DNA from: Anopheles merus
Taxonomy: Eukaryota; Arthropoda; Insecta; Diptera; Culicidae
DNA length: 64,000 bases
NCBI RefSeq assembly: GCF_017562075.2
Contig: NC_054085.1
Location: 2,976,001 to 3,040,000 of the forward strand
Direction: 5' to 3'
How positions within the stretch are numbered: the first letter of the stretch is position 1; the number at the start of each line of letters is the position of its first letter. The notes under the pieces are model-generated. The model did no database searches, was not told where the DNA came from, and saw only the letters and a program-made list of their open reading frames with translations. Of this stretch, positions 10,546-20,371 are shown piece by piece. The translations under genes and the position numbers were made by a program.

Positions 10546-10673
10546 TACGCAGGCAGGCACCCGCGAAAGCGCAAACGCAAGCACGCACCCACGAAAGCGC
10601 GAACGCAAGCAGGCCAGCGCAGATTTTGGTACATTTTCTGCTCTGGAAACTGCTCGAATTTGCGCAGCGGGTA

Positions 10674-11147
10674 GCTATTGAATCGTTCGAGCATATAATT
10701 GACAAGTTCAGAAAGTTATTGAATTGTACGGAAGATGGCGTTGACAAGTTCGACACATCTGTTGAATAGTTCGGTTGCAGCGTTTTGCCGGCTGCACCAA
10801 TTCGTGTAGTATTTGCACTGGGTCAGCCTTGTCAAACTTGTAAACATACGAAGCGTCAAGCTAGCTGCAGATGTGTTGTGGCTCGTGCATTTTACTATAC
10901 CAAACATTTATCCAAACTATTAGTTGGCTCTCGGACAATTGAACAGGTATTTACAATTAAACAGGTATTTCCTTCGATCTATGTTTTGCTCACACCTTCC
11001 TTCATACATGCAAAAATGTATTACGTTCTCCTCTAGCCCACACCAATACCAGCGTGGTTGCAGCAGTTGTCTAGTGGTGCGGTAGCAGCTACACATTACA
11101 TATTTGTGCCAACGAGCAATTCCTTTGTAGCAAAATTATTTTCTTCA
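10674..11147 (+). repeat. left long terminal inverted repeat (inner part) of the DD34E transposon
   Basis: This segment is nearly identical to the reverse complement of about 13405-13871. The same 83-codon open frame can be read in both arms in opposite directions, which shows how little they have diverged. Only a few differences were noticed, near the inner end (TAGCAGCTACACATT against TAGCAGCTATACATT). High similarity of the two arms suggests recent transposition or gene conversion. Confidence 0.9.
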
Positions 11148-11175
11148 GTGAAAATCGTCAAAAAACATTGGAGAA

Positions 11176-12195
11176 ATGGCTACTAATAAACGAGCAACTA
11201 TTTCGCACGAAGAAAAGCAACGAATTGTACAAGCGTACCTGGATAAACGCCGGGTTACCGATATTGCCAGCGTTATGGGTTACAAAGTAGCAACGGTATC
11301 CCAGATCATCCGAAAGTTTATGAAGGAAGGAAAAATTGTTACTGATTTGCACAAGCGCGGCGGTATCAAACCCAAGAAACTAAATAATGAACAAATATCT
11401 ATTTTGCAATCGTGGATTGATGATGATTGTTCAATTTCTCTAAAGAAATTGTCGGACAAATGTTTGCAAGAATTTGGCATACATGTAGCCAAATCCACGC
11501 TGCATGCATATATCAAGGCGTTCTATTACTCGCTAAAACGAGTTCAAATTTTACCAGAACGTCGAAACAATGCTACCAACATAGAAGTGCGACAACAATA
11601 CGCTTCGTTGTTTACAGAGCTGCAAATGGAACAGGATCCGGACAGTTTTATTTTTGTAGATGAAGTTGGTTTCAATGTTTCATTACGAATCAATAGAGGC
11701 CGCTCTAAAATTGGAACCCCGGCTACTCATGTTGTCGGATCAATTCGATCCCGCAACATCAGCATATGTTGTGCCATGACACGTAATGGTGTATTGGCAT
11801 ATCGATCACGAGATGGGGCGTTTAACACAGCAGCCTTTGTCGACTTCTTGGAAGACTTGAAAAACAATATCGATGAAAAAGAGATCAATGCACCTATTAT
11901 ATTCATGGACAACGTCGCGTTCCTTAAATCGCGACACGTTCAAGAATTTGCTGAAACTAATAATATTCAGCTACAATACATACCACCGTATTCTCCTTTC
12001 CTCAACCCTATCGAGAACATGTTCTCGAAGTGGAAGAACATAGTCTCCAGAGTGCGGCCACAAAAGGAGGACCAATTAATGCAGGCCATTCAAGATGGTG
12101 CTGCGCTTATCTCGTGCGAAGATTGTACGGGATATTACAAAAGCATGCTGAAGTACATCCGAAAATGCAGCGCAGGAGAAGAAATTATTCATTAA
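11176..12195 (+). CDS. DD34E transposase (IS630/Tc1/mariner superfamily), intact
   Basis: The 339-aa protein cuts and joins DNA at the ends of its transposon in the nucleus. The N-terminal 110 residues are two helix-turn-helix segments (ISHEEKQRIVQAYLDK, VTDIASVMGYKVATVSQII; then LNNEQISILQSWI) that would bind the inverted repeats. The DDE catalytic triad is visible: D162 in FVDEVGFN, D245 in IIFMDNVAF and E280 in SPFLNPIENMFSKWK, with 34 residues between D245 and E280. The usual DNAxxH after the second Asp is DNVAFLKS here. Length is normal for the superfamily and there is no internal stop. The ATG at 11176 lies 29 bp past the inverted repeat. It could be a gambol-type enzyme. The intact frame together with well-preserved ends means it may be, or recently was, active (inference). 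Confidence 0.92.
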   Translation: MATNKRATISHEEKQRIVQAYLDKRRVTDIASVMGYKVATVSQIIRKFMKEGKIVTDLHKRGGIKPKKLNNEQISILQSWIDDDCSISLKKLSDKCLQEFGIHVAKSTLHAYIKAFYYSLKRVQILPERRNNATNIEVRQQYASLFTELQMEQDPDSFIFVDEVGFNVSLRINRGRSKIGTPATHVVGSIRSRNISICCAMTRNGVLAYRSRDGAFNTAAFVDFLEDLKNNIDEKEINAPIIFMDNVAFLKSRHVQEFAETNNIQLQYIPPYSPFLNPIENMFSKWKNIVSRVRPQKEDQLMQAIQDGAALISCEDCTGYYKSMLKYIRKCSAGEEIIH

Positions 12196-13009
12196 TTATT
12201 ATGAATTCCTTTTGTTAGTACTTGTTACAATGAACTTTGTTATTTTTGTTTCGTTGATATTTAAAACTTATGTTAACGTTCTCTAGTTGTTATGTTAGTT
12301 TTTAATTATTTGAATTACTAAACATGAATTATAATTTGGCTAGTGTTATGTTATGTCATTGAATGACCAAAAATACAATTGTTGGTTATTGCACTGCATG
12401 AATGGGATTTCAAATTTATTTGTTGTTACAACACTTTAAATTTACACTGGATATCATACGTATTGATGGTTTTTTTTCATTCAGTCTCTCAAACTTATAC
12501 CCCCCCCCCCCCCTAACTTATAGGATTGGGACGAAACCCGTCGAGAGCTGGCAGAACAAGGTGCCGTGCGTGAGGCCGCGAACCGACCGCATCCTCAGAA
12601 TGCTACGGTCGAATTATCCCGCAAGTGATCAGAGCATTGGTATAGAGGCCTCGACAAAGCACGAACGGTGCAAAAGAGACTGCAACAACCAAGGGGGACG
12701 TGGCCTCACTTTAGCTTATGTTAGACCTCTGGGGAGGTTCTGGGGACGTTCTCCTCACTCTTAGCGGTAGTGAGGACAGGGTGTTAGAAAAGTGGGAAGT
12801 GGGGAGGGATGATTAGATAAGATGTGTTAGGTGTTCTGCGCATGGAAAGCCCTTGCACGGAAAGGCTTCGAGGATCAGTACAAGCCCTCCCACACAGACC
12901 CCTCGCTGGGCAAGAGGGAATGGAGTGGGCGAGTACTGGGGGTGTAATTTGCACATCAAACAGACAAATAAAACCTGTCCGTGATATATGAAAGAAAAAA
13001 CACACATAT

Positions 13010-13081
<72 letters not shown>

Positions 13082-13404
13082 AAACTTTATCACACATACA
13101 AAAAGCCCGCGCATTGCTCTCAAGTAATTCATAGTGCGACCGGTCAACATATGTATACATTTCGAACCCGCGGCATTTATCCGTTTTCAATCTAAGCAGT
13201 AACCTGGAAACAATTATCTGGTCTTAAAAACAATATTAACACCCAGGGAACTGCACACTGCCGGTTTCTGTTGCAACGCTCCGATGCCTTCAGCCAGTAC
13301 GAAGCCACAACACTAACGATATTTAAAAAAATATCATCGCCAGGTTGAATTAAACTGGAACAATAATAAAAATAGTATTGAGAATTTGTGGCGGCGTTAA
13401 ACAA
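12196..13404. other. non-coding 3' part of the DD34E transposon
   Basis: No second gene is recognisable. A C run (about 12501-12514), a GC-rich segment at 12530-12760 with no known motif, and a CA microsatellite fill the interval to the right inverted repeat. Some of it may be a further unrecognised insertion, because the transposon would otherwise have an unusually long trailer. Confidence 0.4.
13013..13077. repeat. (CA)n microsatellite
   Basis: An uninterrupted run of about 32 CA units. The poly-Cys/Val frames read from it are artefacts. Confidence 0.97.
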
Positions 13405-13907
13405 AATGATTTTCCTGCGAAGGAATTGCTCGTTGGCACAAATATGTAATGTATAGCTGCTACCGCACCACTAGACAACTGCTGCGACCACGCTGGTATT
13501 GGTGTGGGCTAGAGGAGAACGTAATACATTTTTGCATGTATGAAGGAAGGTGTGAGCAAAACATAGATCGAAGGAAATACCTGTTTAATTGTAAATACCT
13601 GTTCAATTGTCCGAGAGCCAACTAATAGTTTGGATAAATGTTTGGTATAGTAAAATGCACGAGCCACAACACATCTGCAGCTAGCTTGACGCTTCGTATG
13701 TTTACAAGTTTGACAAGGCTGACCCAGTGCAAATACTACACGAATTGGTGCAGCCGGCAAAACGCTGCAACCGAACTATTCAACAGATGTGTCGAACTTG
13801 TCAACGCCATCTTCCGTACAATTCAATAACTTTCTGAACTTGTCAATTATATGCTCGAACGATTCAATAGCTAGTTGAACATGTCAATATAACCGTTGAA
13901 AACCCTG
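13405..13907 (-). repeat. right terminal inverted repeat of the DD34E transposon
   Basis: This arm is uninterrupted and therefore shows what the left arm looked like before the 2.1-kb insertion. It runs from about GAAGGAATTGCTCGTTGG to CCGTTGAAAACCCTG and is followed by TA. Confidence 0.9.
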
Positions 13908-13909
13908 TA

Positions 13910-14255
13910 AAATAACGTACCATTGAGAGACCGTAAAAAGTGCGTGACAGAATGAGTTCTACCTGCCGGGGTCGAACGTTCCCGTTTGTATGGGGAGAAA
14001 TCTGCGAGGTTTTGCGCTGTGGATTTGAAACGAATGTTGTTTTCAATGTAATGTTTTGCTTTAAATGATTGAAGTAAATTGAACTTAGAGGTATGTAACA
14101 TTTTGAAAATGTTTTGTGATCTATTTCCAATACAAAAACATTTTGATCAGTTTTGAAAATGTATATAAAAAAAATAAAATATATCGGAATATAAATATAC
14201 ATACATACATACATATAGATATATACATATCTATAATAATATAGTTATATAAATA
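13910..14255. other. AT-rich flank
   Basis: No gene is seen. (ATAC)n and TATATA runs at 14195-14250 precede the SINE. Confidence 0.4.
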
Positions 14256-14461
14256 AGCCGGTCTCGTAGTACAGTCGTCAACTCGTACGACTTAACAACA
14301 TGCCCGTCATGGGTTCAAGCCCCAAATGGACCGTGCCGCCATACGTAGGACTGACTATCCTACTATGGGGGGATCAATAAGTCACTGAAAGCCAAACCCA
14401 CAAGTGGTGCAGGCAGGCCTTGACCGGCAACGGTTGTTGAGCCAAAAGAAGAAGAAGAAGA
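14256..14461 (+). mobile_element. tRNA-derived SINE, near complete
   Basis: The 5' end AGCCGGTCTCGTAGTACAG carries an A-box-like TAGTACAGTCG and is followed by the perfect B box GGTTCAAGCCC (14313-14323), the internal RNA polymerase III promoter elements of a tRNA. The tRNA-like head is followed by a body (CATACGTAGGACTGACTATCC) and a (GAA)n-rich tail. A close copy lies at 40430-40605 and diverged ones at 9870, 55020 and 61510. It resembles the SINE200 type known from Anopheles, from memory only. Confidence 0.85.
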
Positions 14462-15574
14462 TAAATAAAATTTTAACACTGTTTTATTTTTAATTTTTAA
14501 CTGTTTTATTTAACGTCGGGTTGTCCCCCCGACGTTCAGGCACCCAGATCCCGGGATACCCACCCCTCTTCTGTTTCGCCATATCCTACCATCCGCCGAA
14601 GGGATTGGATCTTGCCCGTGTACCCAAGCTAGGATATATGGAGGTACATGTTACCACTCTGCACGACGAGGACTTGTCGGAATAGGAGTTGGATGGGAGA
14701 GCCTGTATTATCACTCGGAGGGCTTCGGATCCCATCCCATTACAGAGCATGTCTATATATTCCTCCAAAAGCCCTGTAAAAATGGCCAACGCACCACCGT
14801 CGAGCAGCTCGACGGGTACAATGCCCAGGAAAGTTCACCCTTCACAATAGCTTCTATCACACGCAAAATATTACCTCTCGCACATCTGCTCCTTATCCAT
14901 CGCCGTATGCCAAACCCCATCCATCCAGCAAGGAAGCAATGCTCCCGCAAAGCATGTCCAATTTCATGGACACTGTTTTAAAGAAGTTGGATGGTATAGA
15001 TTTTATAATTCAGGAGCACCAGTAACAGTAGGCAGTACAACAAAATTTACAGTAGGTGTGAATTTTTTTTCTTGTTACGTATTTTAGGTATGGGGAGTAT
15101 AACATAAAAAGAAAAAAAAGAAAAAGAAGCTTTTGAAAATCCAACAGCAAACAATGATTGGGAGCAACAGCAGGAGGGACAATAGTTTAAGTTTAGGTCT
15201 ATTTTTTCCTTTACCTAGGATTAGTACTAAGATAAGATAAGATAAGATAAGATTTTTTTTCCATACTGTATAAGATTAGCTAGGATAAGCTTTTTTTTAA
15301 ATGAATTTCAAACTTTAGAAGTAGGATATTTTTCTGTCTTTATTTAGTCGTACTCTTTCTTGAACAATATTGTTATATATAGTTATTTAGAATAGTTTTT
15401 ATGTTCAAGTGAAATGAGCTTTGGATAAAACTAGAATTACAATAATTATGCGCTACAAACGCAGCGGTTTTTTTAGACAAAACTATCTTTTAAATGATTT
15501 GTTGTGTTCTATTGCTGTTAGGAGCTGTACTATATTTTATGAATATCACATAATAGGAACATATCACAGATCAT
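14462..15574. other. unassigned interval with simple repeats
   Basis: A short hairpin (AACGTCGGGTTGTCCCCCCGACGTT, arms at 14511-14535) starts the stretch. A GC-richer segment at 14540-14960 has minus-strand open frames without a known motif and could be a fragment of a retroelement gag. A (GATAA)n run lies at about 15230-15253. Nothing else is recognised. Confidence 0.35.
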
Positions 15575-16860
15575 TTAATTTATTGACACGAAATCACACA
15601 TCATGTTGTGCTTGTGCTCTGAAGCTTTCCAATGCTCAATGTACCGTAGGTCCCGCAATCGTCGTTTAAAGTCCGTCGGAAGCCTGAGCCGACAGATATG
15701 CGCCGACAACGCACGCCTATGCTCTGCTGTCATACGGCAATCACGGTATCGGTAACCTCGAACCCACAAATGCGTTAGCTTGCCAAAAACGCCTTTATCC
15801 ACGAAATACATTCGCTCGGAACCCGGAAAGCTCCGAATGATGTTGCATTTCTTTAATTTCAAAAGTGGCGTAGTTGTTTTACAATGCTCCCGATATTTGT
15901 CTTCCCGAAACTCTATGTCCGTCCTTGGCCGGGCGATTACACCTTAACGGAAGAAACGCCCAAGCGTTCTGGCGTCATACTCCGTTCGTATGGTGCACTT
16001 CTGACAACCCTCGATCGCGTTGAACGCCTAACAACTGCAAAAAAAAAGTTAGCCATTGTCCAATTGCATATCATGTTTCGATTAATCGCTTGCTTTGCCT
16101 TACCTTGGATGTATGTGCGCGCAGGTGCATCGACGATGATTGCCCGAAGCCTTACCCGGTACACACAACTGCTTATTTTTAAACCGTTCGCCTGCAAACG
16201 GTTCATTTCATCGACGAACTTTATAAAGTTTTCGTCCTGCGAGAGTGGCTTGGACTCACCAGAAAATATTACCACCGTCAGCACAGGGAGTCGGGGGACA
16301 TTGTGCGCACGCATCAAGATCGGCCAAAATTGCGAGCGGCTACTTTTAAATAACGGCAGGCCGTCGACAGAAAAGTCCAGCTCAAAACCACGTTCAGCTG
16401 GAGGCACATCGCTGAAAAAGAAAAATATACACAGTCACAAACATTATAAAATAACTTAAGCCTTGATTTATGTCTTTAAAATGTCAATCTAGTTACGGGA
16501 AATAGGATTGAAGGCATTTTTCGATGCCTTAGTACCAAAATTGGCCACCAGCTATCGACGATATTTCCTTCCGACTCCAAACCCTCGTCCTGCACGATAC
16601 CGTCGTCAAGCACATCGGTTTCGTCAGCGCTGCTGTATGCCGACAAAGTCTCCCCACCACTCTCTGGACCTCTCGAAACTAGTGAGCGGGTATCTTTCAT
16701 TCTAAAAAATAATTTGCACAGCTTCATTACTAAACCAAAGCATACAACATACCCATCGGTTCCAATTGATTGGTTCCAGCTACTGGTTCGGTCATAACCA
16801 GGCTGTGCGAAGGGACTTGCGTACAATTGACTTGAATTGAATGCCAAAACAATTGACTTA
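15575..16860 (-). pseudogene. EnSpm-like transposase relic, copy 2
   Basis: Read on the minus strand, 16407-15937 gives FELDFSVDGLPLFKSS, FWPILM, VIFSGESKPL, ending DAPARTYIQG, and 15862-15575 gives LPTDFKRRLRDL followed by WKASEH. Both match the intact copy at 4071-6380 in order, including the splice position after the ARxxIxG motif. The upstream part (16847-16476) is acidic, as in the intact protein. Internal stops and loss of the zinc-ribbon segment and the C-terminal half show it is dead. It is cut off near 15590. Compared with copy 1 the protein sequence differs widely, so the two are old, separate lineages. Confidence 0.8.
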
Positions 16861-17389
16861 CTGTGAACAAATTTAGGACGATTCCTCTCAAATGGTTCGA
16901 AGGGACCTCATTTCATCGTCCGTCACGATCAACTAGTAGCGACTGTTCGTACATCTACCTTTGTTAACTGCCGCTCTGTGTGTAACTGCATGTCGCTGAA
17001 ATATAATGTAACAAAATTGCATGCATATGATAATTGTGTTTGATGCACTATAAATGAACATCCACATCTGTTTATAATACTTACGAAACATAATCTTTCT
17101 GTCGGTGAATGTCCCTGCACATTAAGGTGCGTGCGTGCATCACCATAGCCCGACAACATCGCTGGACAGTTAACTTTTCAAAAGTGCTTTTTTACGCATT
17201 CCACCACACAGCTTTCTGCACATTTACCACTGACACCTGTTGTTGGACGGATACCTGCAAAAAAGGATAAACATATTGTAGAGAATAGAATAAGAAATAA
17301 TAAAAAATATAGAAGATTCATGTATAGGCAAGTGTCAAAATGATAAGCAACCTAGGACTAGAGACGGAGCTAGAGAAAGGAAGCACAAA
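16861..17389. other. unassigned flank of relic copy 2
   Basis: It may hold the 5' end of the relic, but no CCCGCTG end and no duplicated target were found. Nothing else is recognised. Confidence 0.3.
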
Positions 17390-17479
17390 GTGCTGAGAAA
17401 CGAGAGCGGCAGAGAAACGAGAGCGGGAGAGAAACGAATTGGAGCGATGACCACGAGAGACGAACGAAATCGGAGAGAG

Positions 17480-18665
17480 CTTTGGAGACGACGGAGAGAG
17501 AGAACGACACAGCGATTAGTTTTTGGACGAATGTTGACGGAGGATTCCGAAACCCCTGATCAGATCTTCACCATGCGGCAGATCTTGGAGAAGATGGCTG
17601 AATACAGAAACGATACATACCATCACTTCATTGACTTCAAAGCCGCATATGATAGCATAGCCAGGGTAAAACTGTACGACGCTATGAGCTCTTTTGGAAT
17701 CCCGGCCAAACTGGTAAGGCTAGTTGGAATGACTATGACCTACGTCACATGCCAGGTGAGAGTGAATGGAAAACTCTCAGGAGCTTTTGCTACTACCAAA
17801 GGTCTGCGCCAGGAAGACGGCAAGCTTGTCTCCTATTTAACCTGGCGCTAGAGAGGGCCATCCGTGACTCGAGGCCATCTTCTATAAATCAACCCAGATC
17901 CTGGCATACGCTGATGATATAGACATCATTGCTCTGCGGCTCTCCTATTTAGCAGAAGCCTAACAAGGGATCGAGCAGGCGGCAGAGAACCTCGGATTGC
18001 AGATAAACGAGGCAACGACCAAACTGATGGTGGCAACATCAGGCCGAATCTACCAATAAATAATCCGAATCTACGTAGGCGTGATGTACAGAGGTCAGAA
18101 ACGACAACAGTATGGAAGCTGAGTTGCGCGCAAGGATGCAGGCTGCCAACCGGTCTTTCTACAGCCTGAAAAGTCAGTTCACCTCAAAGAACCTGTCGCG
18201 ATGGACGAAACTGGGACTATATAGTACCTATATAGTACCGGTACTCACATACGCCTCTGAGACATGGACACTTTCCAAATCTGACGAAACCCTCTTAGCC
18301 GCGTTCGAGAGGAAGATGCTCAGAAGGATACTTGGTTCCGTATGTGTGGAAGGACAATGGAGGAGCCGCTATAATGACGAGCTATACGAAATGTACGGCG
18401 ACCTCACTGTCGTAAAGCGTAGAAGCTCGCCAGGCTCCGGTGGGCTGGTCATGTGGTACGCATGGAAACGGACGACCCAGCCCGTACAGTCTTTTTAGGC
18501 CGTCTACAAGGACAGAGGAGGCGTGGTAAGCCCAAATTGAGGTGGCAAGATGGCGTGGAGGCATTCGCCATTAGGGCCGGGATAACGGACTGGCAGACGA
18601 AGGCGCGAGACCGTGAGCTGTTTCGGACACTCCTGAGGCAGGCCAAGACAGCAAAGCGGTTGTAG
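17480..18665 (+). pseudogene. RTE-type LINE reverse transcriptase relic with 3' end
   Basis: Fragments in shifting plus-strand frames follow the order of a non-LTR reverse transcriptase: DQIFTMRQILEKM, HHFIDFKAAYDSI (17628-17665), VRVNGKLSGAF, then ILAYADDIDII with the catalytic YADD near 17906, then SETWTLSKSDE, MLRRILG, RRGKPKLRWQDGV and a stop at 18663. The C-terminal block with RLRW-type, GHVVRMETDD-like and RRGKPKLRW motifs is typical of RTE and related LINEs that mobilise by target-primed reverse transcription. Frameshifts lie near 17820 and 18430, and stops at 17950-18060. The 5' half, including the endonuclease, is missing, as expected from 5' truncation. Confidence 0.85.
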
Positions 18666-18677
18666 CGCCGTAAAAGC

Positions 18678-18694
18678 AAGTAAGTAAGTAAGTA
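18678..18694 (+). repeat. (AAGT)n tail of the LINE
   Basis: Four AAGT units directly follow the LINE stop and short trailer. Tetranucleotide tails instead of poly(A) are characteristic of RTE-type LINEs, so this marks the element's true 3' end. Confidence 0.75.
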
Positions 18695-18790
18695 TAAAGA
18701 CATGTTCAGCGAGTTGTAGATTTGTTCAGGCATATAATAGACTCTTTCAGCGAGATATTGAATTGTTCGGATATTGTCACCGACTTCGAG
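18695..18790. repeat. fragment related to DD34E transposon inverted repeats
   Basis: GACATGTTCAGCGAG, GCATATAATAGACTC and ATATTGAATTGTTCGG follow the same order and spacing as GACATGTTCAAC, GCATATAATTGAC and TTATTGAATTGTACGG in the inverted repeat at 8571-10735. It is probably the end of a related MITE. Confidence 0.55.
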
Positions 18791-19534
18791 CAATTTCCTG
18801 CGCAGGAAATAGCGCGGGACTTCAGCGAATCCTGCGCATGGTCGCGCAGTTCGGGCAGTTCGGGCAGTTTTTTTAGACGGAGCGAGAGGGCAAATGGGAA
18901 AACGTGGTCCATCTCTTTCTAACAATTTTAATGGACCAAACTTCAAACCTGGTGGAGCAAAAAGCTTCCACAGCGCTTGTTGAAGCAAAATAATAGGGTG
19001 CTAGGAACTAGGGGCGTCATATGGTGTGAGCGAAGCGAAAAACAATACTAAGAACTTTGTATCTCCTTTGTAAAACAATGACACAATATGGCACAGTGTG
19101 AAGCCTGCTCGCAAGTTGGCTGAAAAGTAAAACAAAGGACATTTGTCTGCGATAAGGCACGTGCGCGCTTTTGGTGGCCGATCGGCCTTTCTTAGAATTT
19201 CCTATGTTAAGCGACAAACCAGAGAAGTTTCGTATCACGAGAGGATGAAATCGAAAATCAGTCCATCTTTAACACTCGACGCGATCGGTCAAAATAAATG
19301 AATTGTCACAGCAGAAAAGTCTAAGTTTTAATGTTTAAATTCAAAACAGCGCTGATTGTATATCTTTAAATGGAAAAAAAATATATTTGACTAATGTGTG
19401 ATTGGCGGATGCTCTGGTACTTGTATGCGCGCGTGTGTTGCTTTTCGCCTTTGCCCGCGCTGATTATCGCCACAGGGTATTTATTGCGCGTACGCTGCGC
19501 ACGTCTTTATCATATCCGTGTCAAGTGTTGAACA
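18791..19534. other. unassigned interval
   Basis: No gene or known repeat is recognised between the MITE fragment and the LTR element. Confidence 0.3.
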
Positions 19535-19539
19535 AGTGT

Positions 19540-19937
19540 TTAGGGGCGCCACAAATGTGGTCCCTAATTTTTTAAGAAGATACGCAACACGCTTTGCGAA
19601 CTACGTTTTGGTAGAATTCGATTTATTCCTTTTTCTTTTAAGCCGCGGAAAGTGTGAGTTCGGGAGAGACGCGAAAATTAGTGTTGTTCGTTCGAGAGTT
19701 GCCGGAGAAGAGAAATGTATCGGTTAAGCCGGACGGATACGCGCGTGTCGGTGTTAAAACGTTTAGGACAAGAGAGAGCGTGTATGGAGCAAGCCACCGT
19801 TTTTATAGCTGCGGTGCAGCATGCTACCACTGTTTGTCCTGCTCTAGCTTTGTGTGCAGTACCTGCCTAACTAGCCCGTTAAACATTTTCTGTCGATAGT
19901 TCTAGGTGTGCGCACCAGATGGCGCTCTGGTCGCTAC
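19540..19937 (-). repeat. 3' LTR
   Basis: In element orientation it begins TGTAGCGACCAGAGCGCC or GTAGCGACC and ends GGCGCCCCTAA. It matches the 5' LTR with roughly ten differences over its length, by eye. TTTATTCC near 19622 and the repeated GCGCC at both ends are shared. Confidence 0.9.
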
Positions 19938-19940
19938 AGG

Positions 19941-19952
19941 ATTCCCCTCCTA
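19941..19952 (-). other. polypurine tract
   Basis: On the minus strand this reads AGGAGGGGAATC, directly upstream of the 3' LTR, where the plus-strand primer of an LTR element should be. Confidence 0.65.
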
Positions 19953-20340
19953 GAGCGGTGTTACTGGTATCGTAGAGGAAGGCGAGTTTCCGTTGAGCCC
20001 TGGTAACACCGGTCGATACGATCGATTCCATATGTCGTAAGATAGGTGAAGGTGGGGTGCAGCTGGCGGTTGGTGCAGCTGGCGGTCGATGCTGCTGGCG
20101 GTCGACGTAGCTGCAGGTAGCGACAGTGCATGCGAAATCGATTAAGTGCCCTTTCGGGCTTTCGGCGTTCAGGTCGGTGTCGACGGCGGAGACATCGAAG
20201 TCGTGTTTTGCCGGCTCGCCAACGGTTGTTCGGGCGATGGCAGTTGGGACATCGGAGTTATGTGCGCGTCCGGTCATCGGCGGGCGATCGAGTGACGGTG
20301 TCACGAGGCCGATATGGTCGTGGTCGTTCGTTGTTTGGGT

Positions 20341-20371
20341 TGGTTTCAGGCGGTTGACGGAGATTAGCGTA
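20341..20371 (-). pseudogene. integrase C-terminal tail of the LTR element
   Basis: The minus strand reads TLISVNRLKP, the segment that ends Ty3/gypsy integrases before their variable tail. An open frame continues past it toward the 3' LTR (PSLDRPP... to about 19879). Upstream of it no integrase core is visible, so the pol gene is mostly deleted. Confidence 0.65.

Larger units (their letters stand above)
8586..10671. mobile_element. 2.1-kb non-autonomous element with CCCGCTGCGCAAA ends, nested insertion
   Basis: The element starts CCCGCTGCGCAAAGCG at 8586 and ends TTTGCGCAGCGGG at 10671, so the terminal inverted repeat is at least 13 bp. It is flanked by TA at 8584-8585 and 10672-10673. The uninterrupted target is visible in the opposite inverted repeat of the host transposon (TTCAACTAGCTATTG, read on the minus strand at about 13866-13880), which proves the boundaries and the 2-bp duplication. 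The first 250-300 bp match, with substitutions, the reverse complement of 26750-27041, the upstream end of an EnSpm-like transposase relic. No transposase is encoded; it is probably a deletion derivative mobilised in trans. It holds a SINE copy, G-rich tracts (9486-9575) and a CA-rich microsatellite. Confidence 0.9.
8550..13907 (+). mobile_element. Tc1/mariner-superfamily DD34E transposon with long inverted repeats, TA-flanked
   Basis: The left end (CAGGGTTTTCAACGG) begins at 8550 after TA (8548-8549). The right end, its exact reverse complement (CCGTTGAAAACCCTG), ends at 13907 before TA (13908-13909). The terminal inverted repeat is about 510 bp: 8550-8585 plus 10674-about 11147 on the left, about 13405-13907 on the right. 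The left repeat is interrupted by a separate 2.1-kb element (8586-10671). Removing that insertion and one TA gives an uninterrupted left repeat equal to the right one. The transposase lies at 11176-12195. Within the repeats, short units of the type TTGACAAGTTC and ATTGAATTGTTCG recur every 20-25 bp and may be transposase binding sites (inference). The DD34E signature and TA target resemble the gambol family described from Anopheles gambiae; identity with gambol is not proved. Confidence 0.9.

Noticed and set aside
10785..11036. 83-codon open frame repeated identically on the opposite strand at 13509-13760
   Set aside because: The two are the arms of one inverted repeat; the frame has no motif, so it is not treated as a gene.
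12784..13190. Cys/Val-rich open frames on the minus strand
   Set aside because: They are produced by the CA microsatellite.
14313..14323. B-box promoter as evidence of a tRNA gene
   Set aside because: No cloverleaf can be formed; the copies end in simple-repeat tails and recur, so they are SINEs.
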